Assembly: GCA_027032655.1 (NCBI GenBank)
Contig: JALVMZ010000414.1
Span: 927 to 28,179 of the forward strand
DNA: 27,253 nt
Source: Desulfobacteraceae bacterium
GTDB taxonomy: Bacteria; Desulfobacterota; DSM-4660; Desulfatiglandales; JALVMZ01
Direction: 5' to 3'
The notes beneath the pieces are model-generated. The model was not told where the DNA came from. It saw only the letters and a program-made list of their open reading frames with translations, and searched no databases. The position numbers and the translations under genes are program-made. Every line of letters starts with the position of its first letter. Positions within the stretch are counted from its first letter, which is position 1. Below, piece by piece: positions 1-7,004 of this stretch.

Positions 1-200
1 TTAAACCTCAAAAAGAAGAAACTTTTAGACAATGATATTCGGCTTATACTTCTTCACACTTCCTTACTGCTGATAACACTGAGTTTTCCTTAGTGTTACC
101 CGTATTCCTTCCTCCCGCATCTCGGTTCCAACCTTTTCATATTTACTTGACATAATATATCTTATACGAACTAAATTAGGTATCCACAAAACGGCGCTTA

Positions 201-228
201 TTGACATTACTAAAAAAGCGTTTATACA
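201..228 (+). promoter_or_regulatory. Possible sigma-70-type promoter for the recombinase pair
   Basis: TTGACA at 201-206 is a perfect -35 hexamer. It is followed after 16 bp by TATACA at 223-228 as a -10 candidate with 4 of 6 matches. Transcription would start near 235 and leave a leader of about 110 nt that contains the 25 bp tandem repeat. A second TTGACA at 147-152 has no equally good -10. Prediction from sequence only. Confidence 0.4.
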
Positions 229-265
229 TGTCTATTTATTTTTGAGAATAAGATTTGGTTATTCC

Positions 266-315
266 AAGATTTATCTCTTTTTATTAGACAAAGATTTATC
301 TCTTTTTATTAGACA
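266..315. repeat. Perfect tandem direct repeat, 2 x 25 bp
   Basis: Bases 266-290 and 291-315 are identical. The unit begins AAGATTTATC and ends TATTAGACA. The array stops 3 bp before the TTG at 319 and 30 bp before the ATG at 346 of the first recombinase gene. Placed in its leader, it could be a recombinase or repressor binding site or a recent slippage duplication. I saw no further copy at the right end of the recombinase pair. Confidence 0.95.
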
Positions 316-345
316 AAATTGTTTTACCGTCATATAATCCAAAAT

Positions 346-3009
346 ATGGATGCATGGTGGACGTCAACAAAGACAAAAGACATACTTGGTTGTTTGTTTT
401 TATCTCTATTAGAACTTGAAGAGCTATGTACACTACAAGAAGCAGACCGGCTCACCGAAAGCCTTCTCAAGAATGTTCCTCTCAGGGCTGTTGAAAATGC
501 TGAGAGACTCCTCAAGGAGGTGATTTCCGCCTATGGGAGACTTAGATTCAGCAGATTGAATGTACCCCATGAGGAGCTAAGAATCGCGTTGAATAGAATA
601 CATTCCCTTGCTGAGAGCTTAAAAGCATACGCCAACCCTAAACTCAGATTCAGGAAAGAGGACTATCCCCTGCTCCACTCGTACATGAGGATTAAGAGGA
701 TGCTGACCCGAAAAGACGCATCCGAAGCCCAACACCGACTATACGACAACTTTCTCCTATTGGTTCCCTTTATTATCCTTAGTTTCAGGGCCTGGGTAAA
801 GGAGCTAAAGAGAAGGGGCTACATGGACAGAACAGAGACTAAGGAAGAATACCTGCTGGCCAGGGGGCTTGAGTTCTTGTTTGCTTCACTTAGGGAACCC
901 ATCAGTGAGGAGAACTTCAAGATAGGCTCGGGCAAAACCCTGGCCTTGAAGTACGGGTTTATACGGGAAGTGCTGGACAGCATATTTTTTGTAAAAGAAG
1001 GTCAGATAGCCTTCCTGGCTTCTACCGCCGAGATTTTAAGGGTTAAGAAGTTTGAATACAAAAGGGAATATGTGTTTTCCCTAAAACGAGCTCTACACGA
1101 AGTCCTATCCGGTGGGATCAGTAAAAGAAGAAGGAAAATCAGACCCTCAGCTCAGCCTGCAAAGGAGCCCATTGAAGGGTCAACAAAGTCCAGGAAAGAC
1201 GAGAAGGTTGATTACGAAGCCTCAAAGGAATGGCTGCGGGATTACATGCTGAACTACTACAGGGAAATAAACTTCAGTCTGGATGTAGATTTCCTTGATG
1301 ACCTGACCCCTATGGACCGTGCTATTAAAAGAATTCTGAGGGATTTGGAATTCGTCGTTAAACTCAGAAGAAAAGAAGATTATGAGGCTTACAGCGTATT
1401 TGAGAACGAAATAACCCAGATGGACCTGGTAACCGATTCAGGGGTTGACGCCTTTTACAAGTATTTAGCCTCTCTTATTTACTGGAAAAACGCCACTCTT
1501 ACCGACTACGATGTATTTCTCACTTCGGCTCAAATAAAGAAAACCTATGAGTTCTTGATCAATAGCCTGGAGAAGCTCTCTGATGCAAAAGACCCGTCAG
1601 AGAAAAATTTGCATACTCTTTTAACTTTAACCGCTCTTTCCATTGCAACAGGGATAGATCTAAATATCCTAACTTCCAGATTTAGGCTATCAGCCCCTGC
1701 CATTCTTGAGCCATTCTACTTTGACACAGCCTTTGAAGAGGGACAGGAAGCCAGGGATTTTCTGGGAGTAAGGGAGGTGCTCTTTGTGAAGGATAAAGGA
1801 ATTCTTGAGGTACATTTTTTAAGGAGAAACCCGGGAACGAAGCCTCTGGACATATTTCACGAGACAAAAGATTACTGGATAGCGCCGGTCCCTGACCTGC
1901 TTTTACCCCATTTAGACACGATTTTCAAGGAATACCCAGAGCCCATGATAATAGTAAGGGGGAGAAGGGTAAAGATTGACAATGTTCATCTTGGAGGGTA
2001 TTTGAAAGCTCTTACTAAGGTTCTTGTACTTCCATTCATACTGACACCGGCCATTTTAAGGAAGACGGTGATATACGAACTTACCCAAAGGGGCTCCCCT
2101 CCTCTTCTGGCCTATCTTCTTTCGGGACGCCTTCCGCTCAGTTTCCACGCTCCATTTTTCTACTTGAACACGAAAAGAAAAACCGTATGGAAACTCCTTT
2201 TAAAATGGCAGAAATTCCTGACAGGAGACATTACGGAAAAGCCGTTTCCCGAAGATGACGCTGGCAGGTTTGGAACCAAATTGTATCCCAAGGACGAAGT
2301 GGTAAGGGACAACATAAAATTCTGGTTCTCCGCCCTTAAGTGGAGCAGAAAGAAAAGACTACGAGATTTAGAAATCAAAATATTGAATTTTCTGAACCTC
2401 TATCTTCTGCTGACATTTTCCGGACTAAGAATTGGGGAAGCCCTCAAACTAAGATGGCAGGACCTGGCCTTTAACATAAAACTAAGGGATTTAGAGCATC
2501 CCGTGGGTTTGGCTCATATTCAGGGCAAAAGTAACATTTTCTACCTTGAAGAAAGACTGGTACCCCTTTCCCCTCTTGTGTTCCATAGCCTTCAGTACTT
2601 CAAAAACTTTCTGAAAAGAAGACGCCTGCTGAACGATTGGGTCTTCAGGACCAACGACAGCAGACCTTACGAATACGATACCTTAAGAAGGGAGATTACC
2701 GAGGTTGAGAAATACCTTGACGGAAGGAAAATAGCCGGAAAATACATAAGCACTCTGAGATTTCACATATTCAGACACTATTTTTTCTCCAAAACCCTGG
2801 AGAATTTTCCCAAAGATTTTGAGACCATAGAAGCAATTCTTGGACATAGGGGAGGGACCAACATTTACCTATGGAAATACTCAAATCGCTCTCTGAAAGA
2901 TTTACTGGAAAAAAGCATGCCCATATTGGAAAAACTGGAAAGGAAAGTGCTGGGTAAAGGATTAAGACAGGAGCTGATGGTATTTATGGGAGGGCCTTAT
3001 GAGAGCTAA
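346..3009 (+). CDS. Large tyrosine recombinase/integrase (first of overlapping pair)
   Basis: Phage-integrase family protein of 887 residues, two to three times the usual size. Counted from the ATG at 346, the C-terminal catalytic domain shows box I GLRIGEALKLRW (Arg695), the HxxR motif HIFRH (His807, Arg810), GH at 833-834 and a Tyr nucleophile, probably Tyr845 in WKYS (Tyr841 is the alternative). About residues 420-610 read like a second, degenerate catalytic domain: an 'LSIATGIDLNILTSRF' segment in the box I place and 'LRKTVIYELTQRG' in the box II place, without the catalytic set. The N-terminal third is helical and unrecognised. The frame is also open to a TTG at 319; neither start has a clear Shine-Dalgarno. 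It overlaps the next recombinase gene by 11 bp, so the two are probably co-translated and act together. The role is DNA strand exchange; the target site is unknown. Confidence 0.9.
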   Translation: MDAWWTSTKTKDILGCLFLSLLELEELCTLQEADRLTESLLKNVPLRAVENAERLLKEVISAYGRLRFSRLNVPHEELRIALNRIHSLAESLKAYANPKLRFRKEDYPLLHSYMRIKRMLTRKDASEAQHRLYDNFLLLVPFIILSFRAWVKELKRRGYMDRTETKEEYLLARGLEFLFASLREPISEENFKIGSGKTLALKYGFIREVLDSIFFVKEGQIAFLASTAEILRVKKFEYKREYVFSLKRALHEVLSGGISKRRRKIRPSAQPAKEPIEGSTKSRKDEKVDYEASKEWLRDYMLNYYREINFSLDVDFLDDLTPMDRAIKRILRDLEFVVKLRRKEDYEAYSVFENEITQMDLVTDSGVDAFYKYLASLIYWKNATLTDYDVFLTSAQIKKTYEFLINSLEKLSDAKDPSEKNLHTLLTLTALSIATGIDLNILTSRFRLSAPAILEPFYFDTAFEEGQEARDFLGVREVLFVKDKGILEVHFLRRNPGTKPLDIFHETKDYWIAPVPDLLLPHLDTIFKEYPEPMIIVRGRRVKIDNVHLGGYLKALTKVLVLPFILTPAILRKTVIYELTQRGSPPLLAYLLSGRLPLSFHAPFFYLNTKRKTVWKLLLKWQKFLTGDITEKPFPEDDAGRFGTKLYPKDEVVRDNIKFWFSALKWSRKKRLRDLEIKILNFLNLYLLLTFSGLRIGEALKLRWQDLAFNIKLRDLEHPVGLAHIQGKSNIFYLEERLVPLSPLVFHSLQYFKNFLKRRRLLNDWVFRTNDSRPYEYDTLRREITEVEKYLDGRKIAGKYISTLRFHIFRHYFFSKTLENFPKDFETIEAILGHRGGTNIYLWKYSNRSLKDLLEKSMPILEKLERKVLGKGLRQELMVFMGGPYES

Positions 3010-5290
3010 GCGAAAGTTAATGGAGTGCCTGAGAAAACTTCCCCAGGCAAGCAGGCGGGAAAAGCAGATTTTGACTGAGTTTATAAAAGAATCCGGTCTT
3101 TCAAAGGCCCTGCATAAACTTGGTAAAGAAAAGGATGGAGAAAAAGTAAGTAAATGGCGGGAGTTAGTTCTCAGCAAGGTAAACAGTGAACTTCTCCCCC
3201 ATCTTATAAACACTAAGGTCTTGGAAGTTTTCCTGAAATGCGTGGGCGATGCCATTTTCCCGGATAAAAACGATTCCATCTATTTTACCTTTATCCCCCT
3301 TCCGGCAAGAAAGAGGGACTTTGCAACCAGACTGGATTTCTACGAGAGACTTTTCAACACACAGGAAATTTTAGTTGATTATCTTAACAGAATGGACAGA
3401 CTGAAGAACGAACAGGATTACTGGGCGCTTTTAGTTATATCTCTGGCCACAAATACCCATCTCATTTTTAAAGGCTTTCCCACCGCTGTCTCAATGCTCA
3501 AGTGGGACAATGTAGATCTGGGAGCCAGGAGAATATTCTTTGACGCAGAGACATGGGATAGGAAATTTCCTCTGAGTGTTTACATAGACCCTATTTCAGC
3601 GATAATTCTGGGAGCCTGGAGGAGAAAAAATAAAAAAAGCAAAAGCCCTCTGGATGGGTACATATTTCCAAAGACCGGTCTTAAAAACTACCGTATCCGT
3701 CAGAGATACCTTAACAAATGGCTGGGCAGAATTTACGGCCCTGGAATCACATGGCAGACCTTCAGGACTATGAGTGCATTGACTTCTGCTCTCCTCTACT
3801 CTTCCGATGTGGTTTCTTATCTTCAGGGGAAATTGTATTCCCCTCCATATCCGCTAAAAAGCATTGAAGAGGAGGCTTATCCCTCAATTCCAGCAACTCC
3901 ACAAACCAGCGAGGAAAAGGACGAAAAGGTGGTAGGCGAAAATCCAGAAGAAGCCCTGGAAGAGCTTAAAAAGGAATTCTGGGAGGTGGATGCTTTTGTT
4001 ATGCCAGCAAGAGATGAGGAGACGTCCTTAAAGAAACTCAGGAACGAAGAAACCTACATAAACAACATATACAAACGAGTCTTGAAGGAGATAAACGAGT
4101 ATTCCATGAGTGGTAAAAGGAAAAGGGTAAGGGAGACTATAGAGGAACTGAAAGAAGAAGTGGAAGGGAAAGCCTTTTCTCAGGATTTGAAGCAGAATTT
4201 GCTGCACTTTCTGGACTTTACCGCTTATTCCATAAGGGGCAAATGGAAAACAAATACTGTGAAGGCTTACCTGTCCCATCTTATCAACATTCCCGTGGAG
4301 TTCTGGTATTCGGACTTTGCCCAGATGGACGAAGAAGATTTGAACGAAATTTTCACCCTTTTTGGGCTTCTCTCTTCTCTGAAAAACTACAAACCCGCCA
4401 TTAAGGCATTCTTTAAATTCCTCAAGGAAGAAAAAGGCATAGAAACTCAGATTGACTGGAAAAAGCTGAAAACAGAAAGAACCATAAGCCTACCCAGGCA
4501 TTTTATAACCGAGAAGAAGTATTTCAGAATATTTAAGTATTTGCTAAGACAGGGAGAGAAGCTTAAAAAGGAAGGCGCTCCTTTGAGCGAGCGAAGCTTG
4601 AATTTTGCTCTTGCTTTTGCCGTATTTTTGGGATACAGAGCGGGTTTGAGAATTTCCGAGATAACCAATCTTAAATTTAAGGACATATGGTTTGAAGGAA
4701 GAAGAATCTGGCTCTACATAGAAAAAGGAAAAACCAAGAGCGCAAAGAGAAAAACCTTCGTGGTTCCATCCAGAAGGATAGAAGCAGAATTTATCGAAAA
4801 AATCGTAAAAATATACCATGGAAAAATGGGGAAAAGTTACAGGCCCGAGGAAAACTTCCTTCTGAAATTTTCCGAAAGCACAGATAAATCTGAAAACACG
4901 AAGAAAAGAGAGCCTATCCCGCCCTCTTACTTATCCAGGGAATTTTCAAAGGTGTGTGAGAAGTTGGGCCTGGGACCTCTTAGATTTCATCTTTTAAGAC
5001 ACGCCTTTGCCTCGAGATTGAAGGCTAAAAACTACCCTACCACCTGGGTTTCAAAAGCTATGGGCCATCTTCTTCCCGACGTAACCTACAATCACTACAT
5101 AAACAACCTGGACCTTGTTCAGAGAAAGGAACTCTTGAACTTCTGGCTCAACCATCCCCTTCTCGATAAAATACGAATAAATGTTCTTATGAAGGCCCTT
5201 GGCATTACAAGGCAAAGTTTCTATGCATGGGTCAAAAAAGCCAGGAGAACTCCTTCCATAAAAACCCTTCAACTGTACATGACAAAATAG
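2999..5290 (+). CDS. Large tyrosine recombinase/integrase with C-terminal HTH-like tail (second of pair)
   Basis: Protein of 763 residues with a full tyrosine recombinase domain. About residues 395-495 look like a core-binding (SAM-like) domain. Catalytic residues are Arg551 (GLRISE), His664 and Arg667 (HLLRH), His690 (MGH) and a Tyr nucleophile at 700 (Tyr697 is the alternative). Residues of about 135-290 resemble another catalytic domain that lost its residues: 'SLATNTHLIFKGF' replaces the GLR box, 'TWQTFRTMSALTSALL' replaces HxLRH, and a lone 'YLQGK' stands where GH would be. The last 45 residues (NVLMKALGITRQSFYAWVKK) look like a helix-turn-helix. The ATG lies inside the 3' end of the first recombinase gene, behind GGAGGG, which indicates translational coupling. 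The next + strand bases hold no further mobile gene, so this is a two-gene unit and not a recombinase trio. Confidence 0.9.
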   Translation: MRAKRKLMECLRKLPQASRREKQILTEFIKESGLSKALHKLGKEKDGEKVSKWRELVLSKVNSELLPHLINTKVLEVFLKCVGDAIFPDKNDSIYFTFIPLPARKRDFATRLDFYERLFNTQEILVDYLNRMDRLKNEQDYWALLVISLATNTHLIFKGFPTAVSMLKWDNVDLGARRIFFDAETWDRKFPLSVYIDPISAIILGAWRRKNKKSKSPLDGYIFPKTGLKNYRIRQRYLNKWLGRIYGPGITWQTFRTMSALTSALLYSSDVVSYLQGKLYSPPYPLKSIEEEAYPSIPATPQTSEEKDEKVVGENPEEALEELKKEFWEVDAFVMPARDEETSLKKLRNEETYINNIYKRVLKEINEYSMSGKRKRVRETIEELKEEVEGKAFSQDLKQNLLHFLDFTAYSIRGKWKTNTVKAYLSHLINIPVEFWYSDFAQMDEEDLNEIFTLFGLLSSLKNYKPAIKAFFKFLKEEKGIETQIDWKKLKTERTISLPRHFITEKKYFRIFKYLLRQGEKLKKEGAPLSERSLNFALAFAVFLGYRAGLRISEITNLKFKDIWFEGRRIWLYIEKGKTKSAKRKTFVVPSRRIEAEFIEKIVKIYHGKMGKSYRPEENFLLKFSESTDKSENTKKREPIPPSYLSREFSKVCEKLGLGPLRFHLLRHAFASRLKAKNYPTTWVSKAMGHLLPDVTYNHYINNLDLVQRKELLNFWLNHPLLDKIRINVLMKALGITRQSFYAWVKKARRTPSIKTLQLYMTK

Positions 5291-5479
5291 CTTCACGGAG
5301 TCTGTGGGCTTTTATAAAATTCAATAGAGCATGGGAAGCCTTAATTAAATTAATACGGCGCAAATTCCATGTCAGAATTGGCGGTTGCTTTTTGGCTTTT
5401 GGAGCTAAGGGTTTGCTGAGCTTTGAGCCATGAGCTAATAGCTATGAGCTTGGGTAATCTGGGCATCCTCATGGCAAAA
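5291..5479. other. Gap between recombinase pair and minus-strand block
   Basis: This stretch is non-coding. It holds AT-rich sequence near 5340-5353, then a decayed minus-strand sigma-54 promoter (5359-5374) and degenerate heptad repeats (5417-5451). The promoter and heptads copy the intergenic region at 10015-10120. No strong rho-independent terminator is visible for either converging transcript. Confidence 0.6.
5359..5451 (-). repeat. Dispersed copy A of the sigma-54 promoter/heptad spacer
   Basis: About 90 bp nearly identical to 10015-10120. The minus-strand promoter core reads TGACATGGAATTTGCG, against the intact TGGCATGGAATTTGCA of copy B, so the essential -24 GG is now GA. Two of the heptads found in copy B (14 bp) are missing. 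No GTCTC dyads lie upstream because the OmpA-DUF4384 gene ends there. The promoter is probably dead, and the gene it would have served is absent. Confidence 0.85.
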
Positions 5480-6859
5480 TCAGATGTGGTTAAACTCCAC
5501 TTTGTAGAGGAAGGCGCCCTTTCCTTTTATCTCAGTCAGGAGGTTGGATGGAGATGAAGCCTGGGATTTAGGAGAAGCTATGGAATACACCGCTCTGGTC
5601 TTTATAATCTCTGCAGCCCTTGTAAGATAGTCTTCCTCTGGCTTTAGGGGTTTTTCTGAAACTATGAGGTAAATTTCCTCCCTGCCTGTGTTGAAATCAA
5701 GGGTAAAGGCTTTGTTTATGCCAGGAACCCAGTAATCCTTCCCTGCCCTTGCCATGAGATTTCCTCCCTTCGGGTAAAGAAGCTGGACTTTTCCTGTGCT
5801 GTCCTTCTGCAGAATGTAGACATAGCAGTGCTGGGCCGGGCGGAAAAATATGAAATACTGGTCCTTTCCTGAGCGGAGGGAGGCTCCATCAAGCTGATGC
5901 ACCACCTTCCCGGAAGGTCTTCTGTAGAAGAAACCTGCCTCTATTTTTAAGGGAGAGCCAGTATAGGCGACAGCAGAGGTCCCGCGGGTTTCCTCTTTTT
6001 GGGGCACAAATCTTATCTCTACCCTCCTGTTTAAGGCATGGCAGGCTTCGGTCTCTTGTGTGCAGAGAGGACGCCTCTTGCCGTAGCCATTTATTATGAA
6101 GGCTTGCTTAGGCAAAGAGAACTTCTCAACAAGGTAGTTGACCACAGCCTCTGCCCTCTTCCTTGAAAGCCAGAGGTTATAAGCATCGCTCCCTCTAAGG
6201 TCTGTATGGCCTGCAACTTCTATGCGGTAGGAGGGGGCCTCTATGGCTATGGCTTTTTTGGGAAACATGCGCTTGAGGGCTTTTCCTATTTCTTTAAGTT
6301 GTGGTTCTGCATCAGGGCGGATGTTGTATTTGTTGAAGTCAAAGGGAATTAGGCTTTCTCCAAAACTTAAGGAAACTACCTCCCCTGCTCCCCTGGTCTG
6401 CTGAAGGAGTTTTTCTATTGTCTCTGCCTTCACCAGCCCTTTTTTAAAGTCCTCTAAGAGGGCAAGCCTCTTGCGGGTAAGGGAATCGCTGGGGTCTATG
6501 GAAAGTCCCTTCTTATACCATCTCTCTGCCTCTTGGTATCTTCCTGTTTTAAGGTAAACATCGCCCAAGCTGAAATATGGGATGGCGTTTTGTGGAGCGT
6601 TTTCTGCTGCTATTTTGTAATGTTTTATTGCTAAGGGGAAGCGTCCCTGTCTTTCGTAAAGGTCGGCAAGGTTGTTGTGGGCCTGGGCATGGGTAGGACA
6701 GAGGCGGATGGCTTTTTTGTAAAACTCCATTTTTCTAAGCATAGAGTTCGGGTCATAGCCTGGTATAGAAAGAGCCTTCTCTACAAGTTTGTCTGCATCT
6801 AAGCATCCCCCAGCCCAGAGGAAAACCGCCGTTAAGATAAAGGCTAATAACTTCCTCAT
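5480..6859 (-). CDS. TPR-OmpA-DUF4384 lipoprotein
   Basis: Probable outer-membrane lipoprotein of 459 residues. The signal peptide ends in the lipobox AGGC (Cys19). Residues 40-130 hold two or three TPR units (HNNLADLYERQGRFPLAIKHY and the following repeat). Residues about 163-285 are an OmpA-type peptidoglycan-binding domain with the diagnostic GHTD (217-220), NLWLSRKRA and ALNRRVEIRF. Residues about 328-405 match DUF4384 (QYFIFFRPAQHCYVYIL ... LLYPKGG ... EEIYLIVSEKPL). The ATG lies 6 nt after AGGAGGT, and the start overlaps the stop of a 38-codon reading frame as ATGA. It is the last gene behind the TPR-CHAT gene and presumably shares its sigma-54 promoter. The OmpA part would anchor it to the cell wall and the TPR and DUF4384 parts would carry interactions; this role is inferred. 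Confidence 0.9.
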   Translation of the reverse strand: MRKLLAFILTAVFLWAGGCLDADKLVEKALSIPGYDPNSMLRKMEFYKKAIRLCPTHAQAHNNLADLYERQGRFPLAIKHYKIAAENAPQNAIPYFSLGDVYLKTGRYQEAERWYKKGLSIDPSDSLTRKRLALLEDFKKGLVKAETIEKLLQQTRGAGEVVSLSFGESLIPFDFNKYNIRPDAEPQLKEIGKALKRMFPKKAIAIEAPSYRIEVAGHTDLRGSDAYNLWLSRKRAEAVVNYLVEKFSLPKQAFIINGYGKRRPLCTQETEACHALNRRVEIRFVPQKEETRGTSAVAYTGSPLKIEAGFFYRRPSGKVVHQLDGASLRSGKDQYFIFFRPAQHCYVYILQKDSTGKVQLLYPKGGNLMARAGKDYWVPGINKAFTLDFNTGREEIYLIVSEKPLKPEEDYLTRAAEIIKTRAVYSIASPKSQASSPSNLLTEIKGKGAFLYKVEFNHI

Positions 6860-6972
6860 ACTTCACCTCCTTTTGTTTTTTCTTTGGGGCCTTCAGCATT
6901 TCGCCCCCTGCTTCCTTTGAAGCCAAAATCTAAACACCCTGAGAGCTTAAAGCTGAAGGCCCTGTTTTCCAT
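6856..6972 (-). CDS. Possible 38-aa leader peptide overlapping the TPR-OmpA-DUF4384 start
   Basis: An ATG at 6972 is preceded by the textbook ribosome-binding site AGGAGGTGAAGG. It opens a 38-codon frame beginning MENRAFSFKLSGC and ending KEKTKGGEV. Its TGA overlaps the next ATG (ATGA), the classic arrangement for translational coupling. Against it: the peptide has no recognisable family, and its 3' end simply reads through the Shine-Dalgarno of the next gene. The frame also spans both arms of an 11 bp inverted repeat, so it may be a regulatory leader or a chance frame. Confidence 0.35.
   Translation of the reverse strand: MENRAFSFKLSGCLDFGFKGSRGRNAEGPKEKTKGGEV
6887..6962 (-). repeat. Long-range inverted repeat in the CHAT/OmpA intergenic region
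   Basis: Perfect 11 bp arms, GGGCCTTCAGC at 6887-6897 and GCTGAAGGCCC at 6952-6962, flank a 54 bp loop. Inside it GCTTC-AAAG-GAAGC forms a smaller hairpin. In the minus-strand mRNA the structure ends about 20 nt before the Shine-Dalgarno of the OmpA-DUF4384 gene. It could tune expression of the second gene or protect the CHAT mRNA 3' end. It lacks the U-run of a terminator. Confidence 0.7.
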
Positions 6973-7004
6973 CCTTCACCTCCTGATTTCTATCCTCTTC
7001 CCAT

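Larger units (their letters stand above)
1..345. other. Non-coding leader and flank upstream of the recombinase pair
   Basis: No convincing gene lies in this 345-base stretch. It is AT-rich and contains two TTGACA hexamers (147-152 and 201-206) and a perfect tandem 25 bp duplication (266-315), both listed separately. On the minus strand a 29-codon open frame runs from 153 to 64, but it has no ribosome-binding site and no recognisable product, so it is not called. An in-frame TAG at 310-312 closes the recombinase frame upstream. Confidence 0.6.

Noticed and set aside
64..153. 29-codon minus-strand frame (MSSKYEKVGTEMREEG...) left of the recombinases
   Set aside because: No ribosome-binding site, no known family and very short; the start overlaps a possible -35 element.
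1..5290. Insertion sequence with terminal inverted repeats around the recombinase pair
   Set aside because: No matching inverted ends or target-site duplication were found by eye, and the enzymes are tyrosine recombinases rather than DDE transposases.
5291..5340. Rho-independent terminator after the second recombinase
   Set aside because: Only weak pairing (CACGGAGTCTGTG region) and no T-run.
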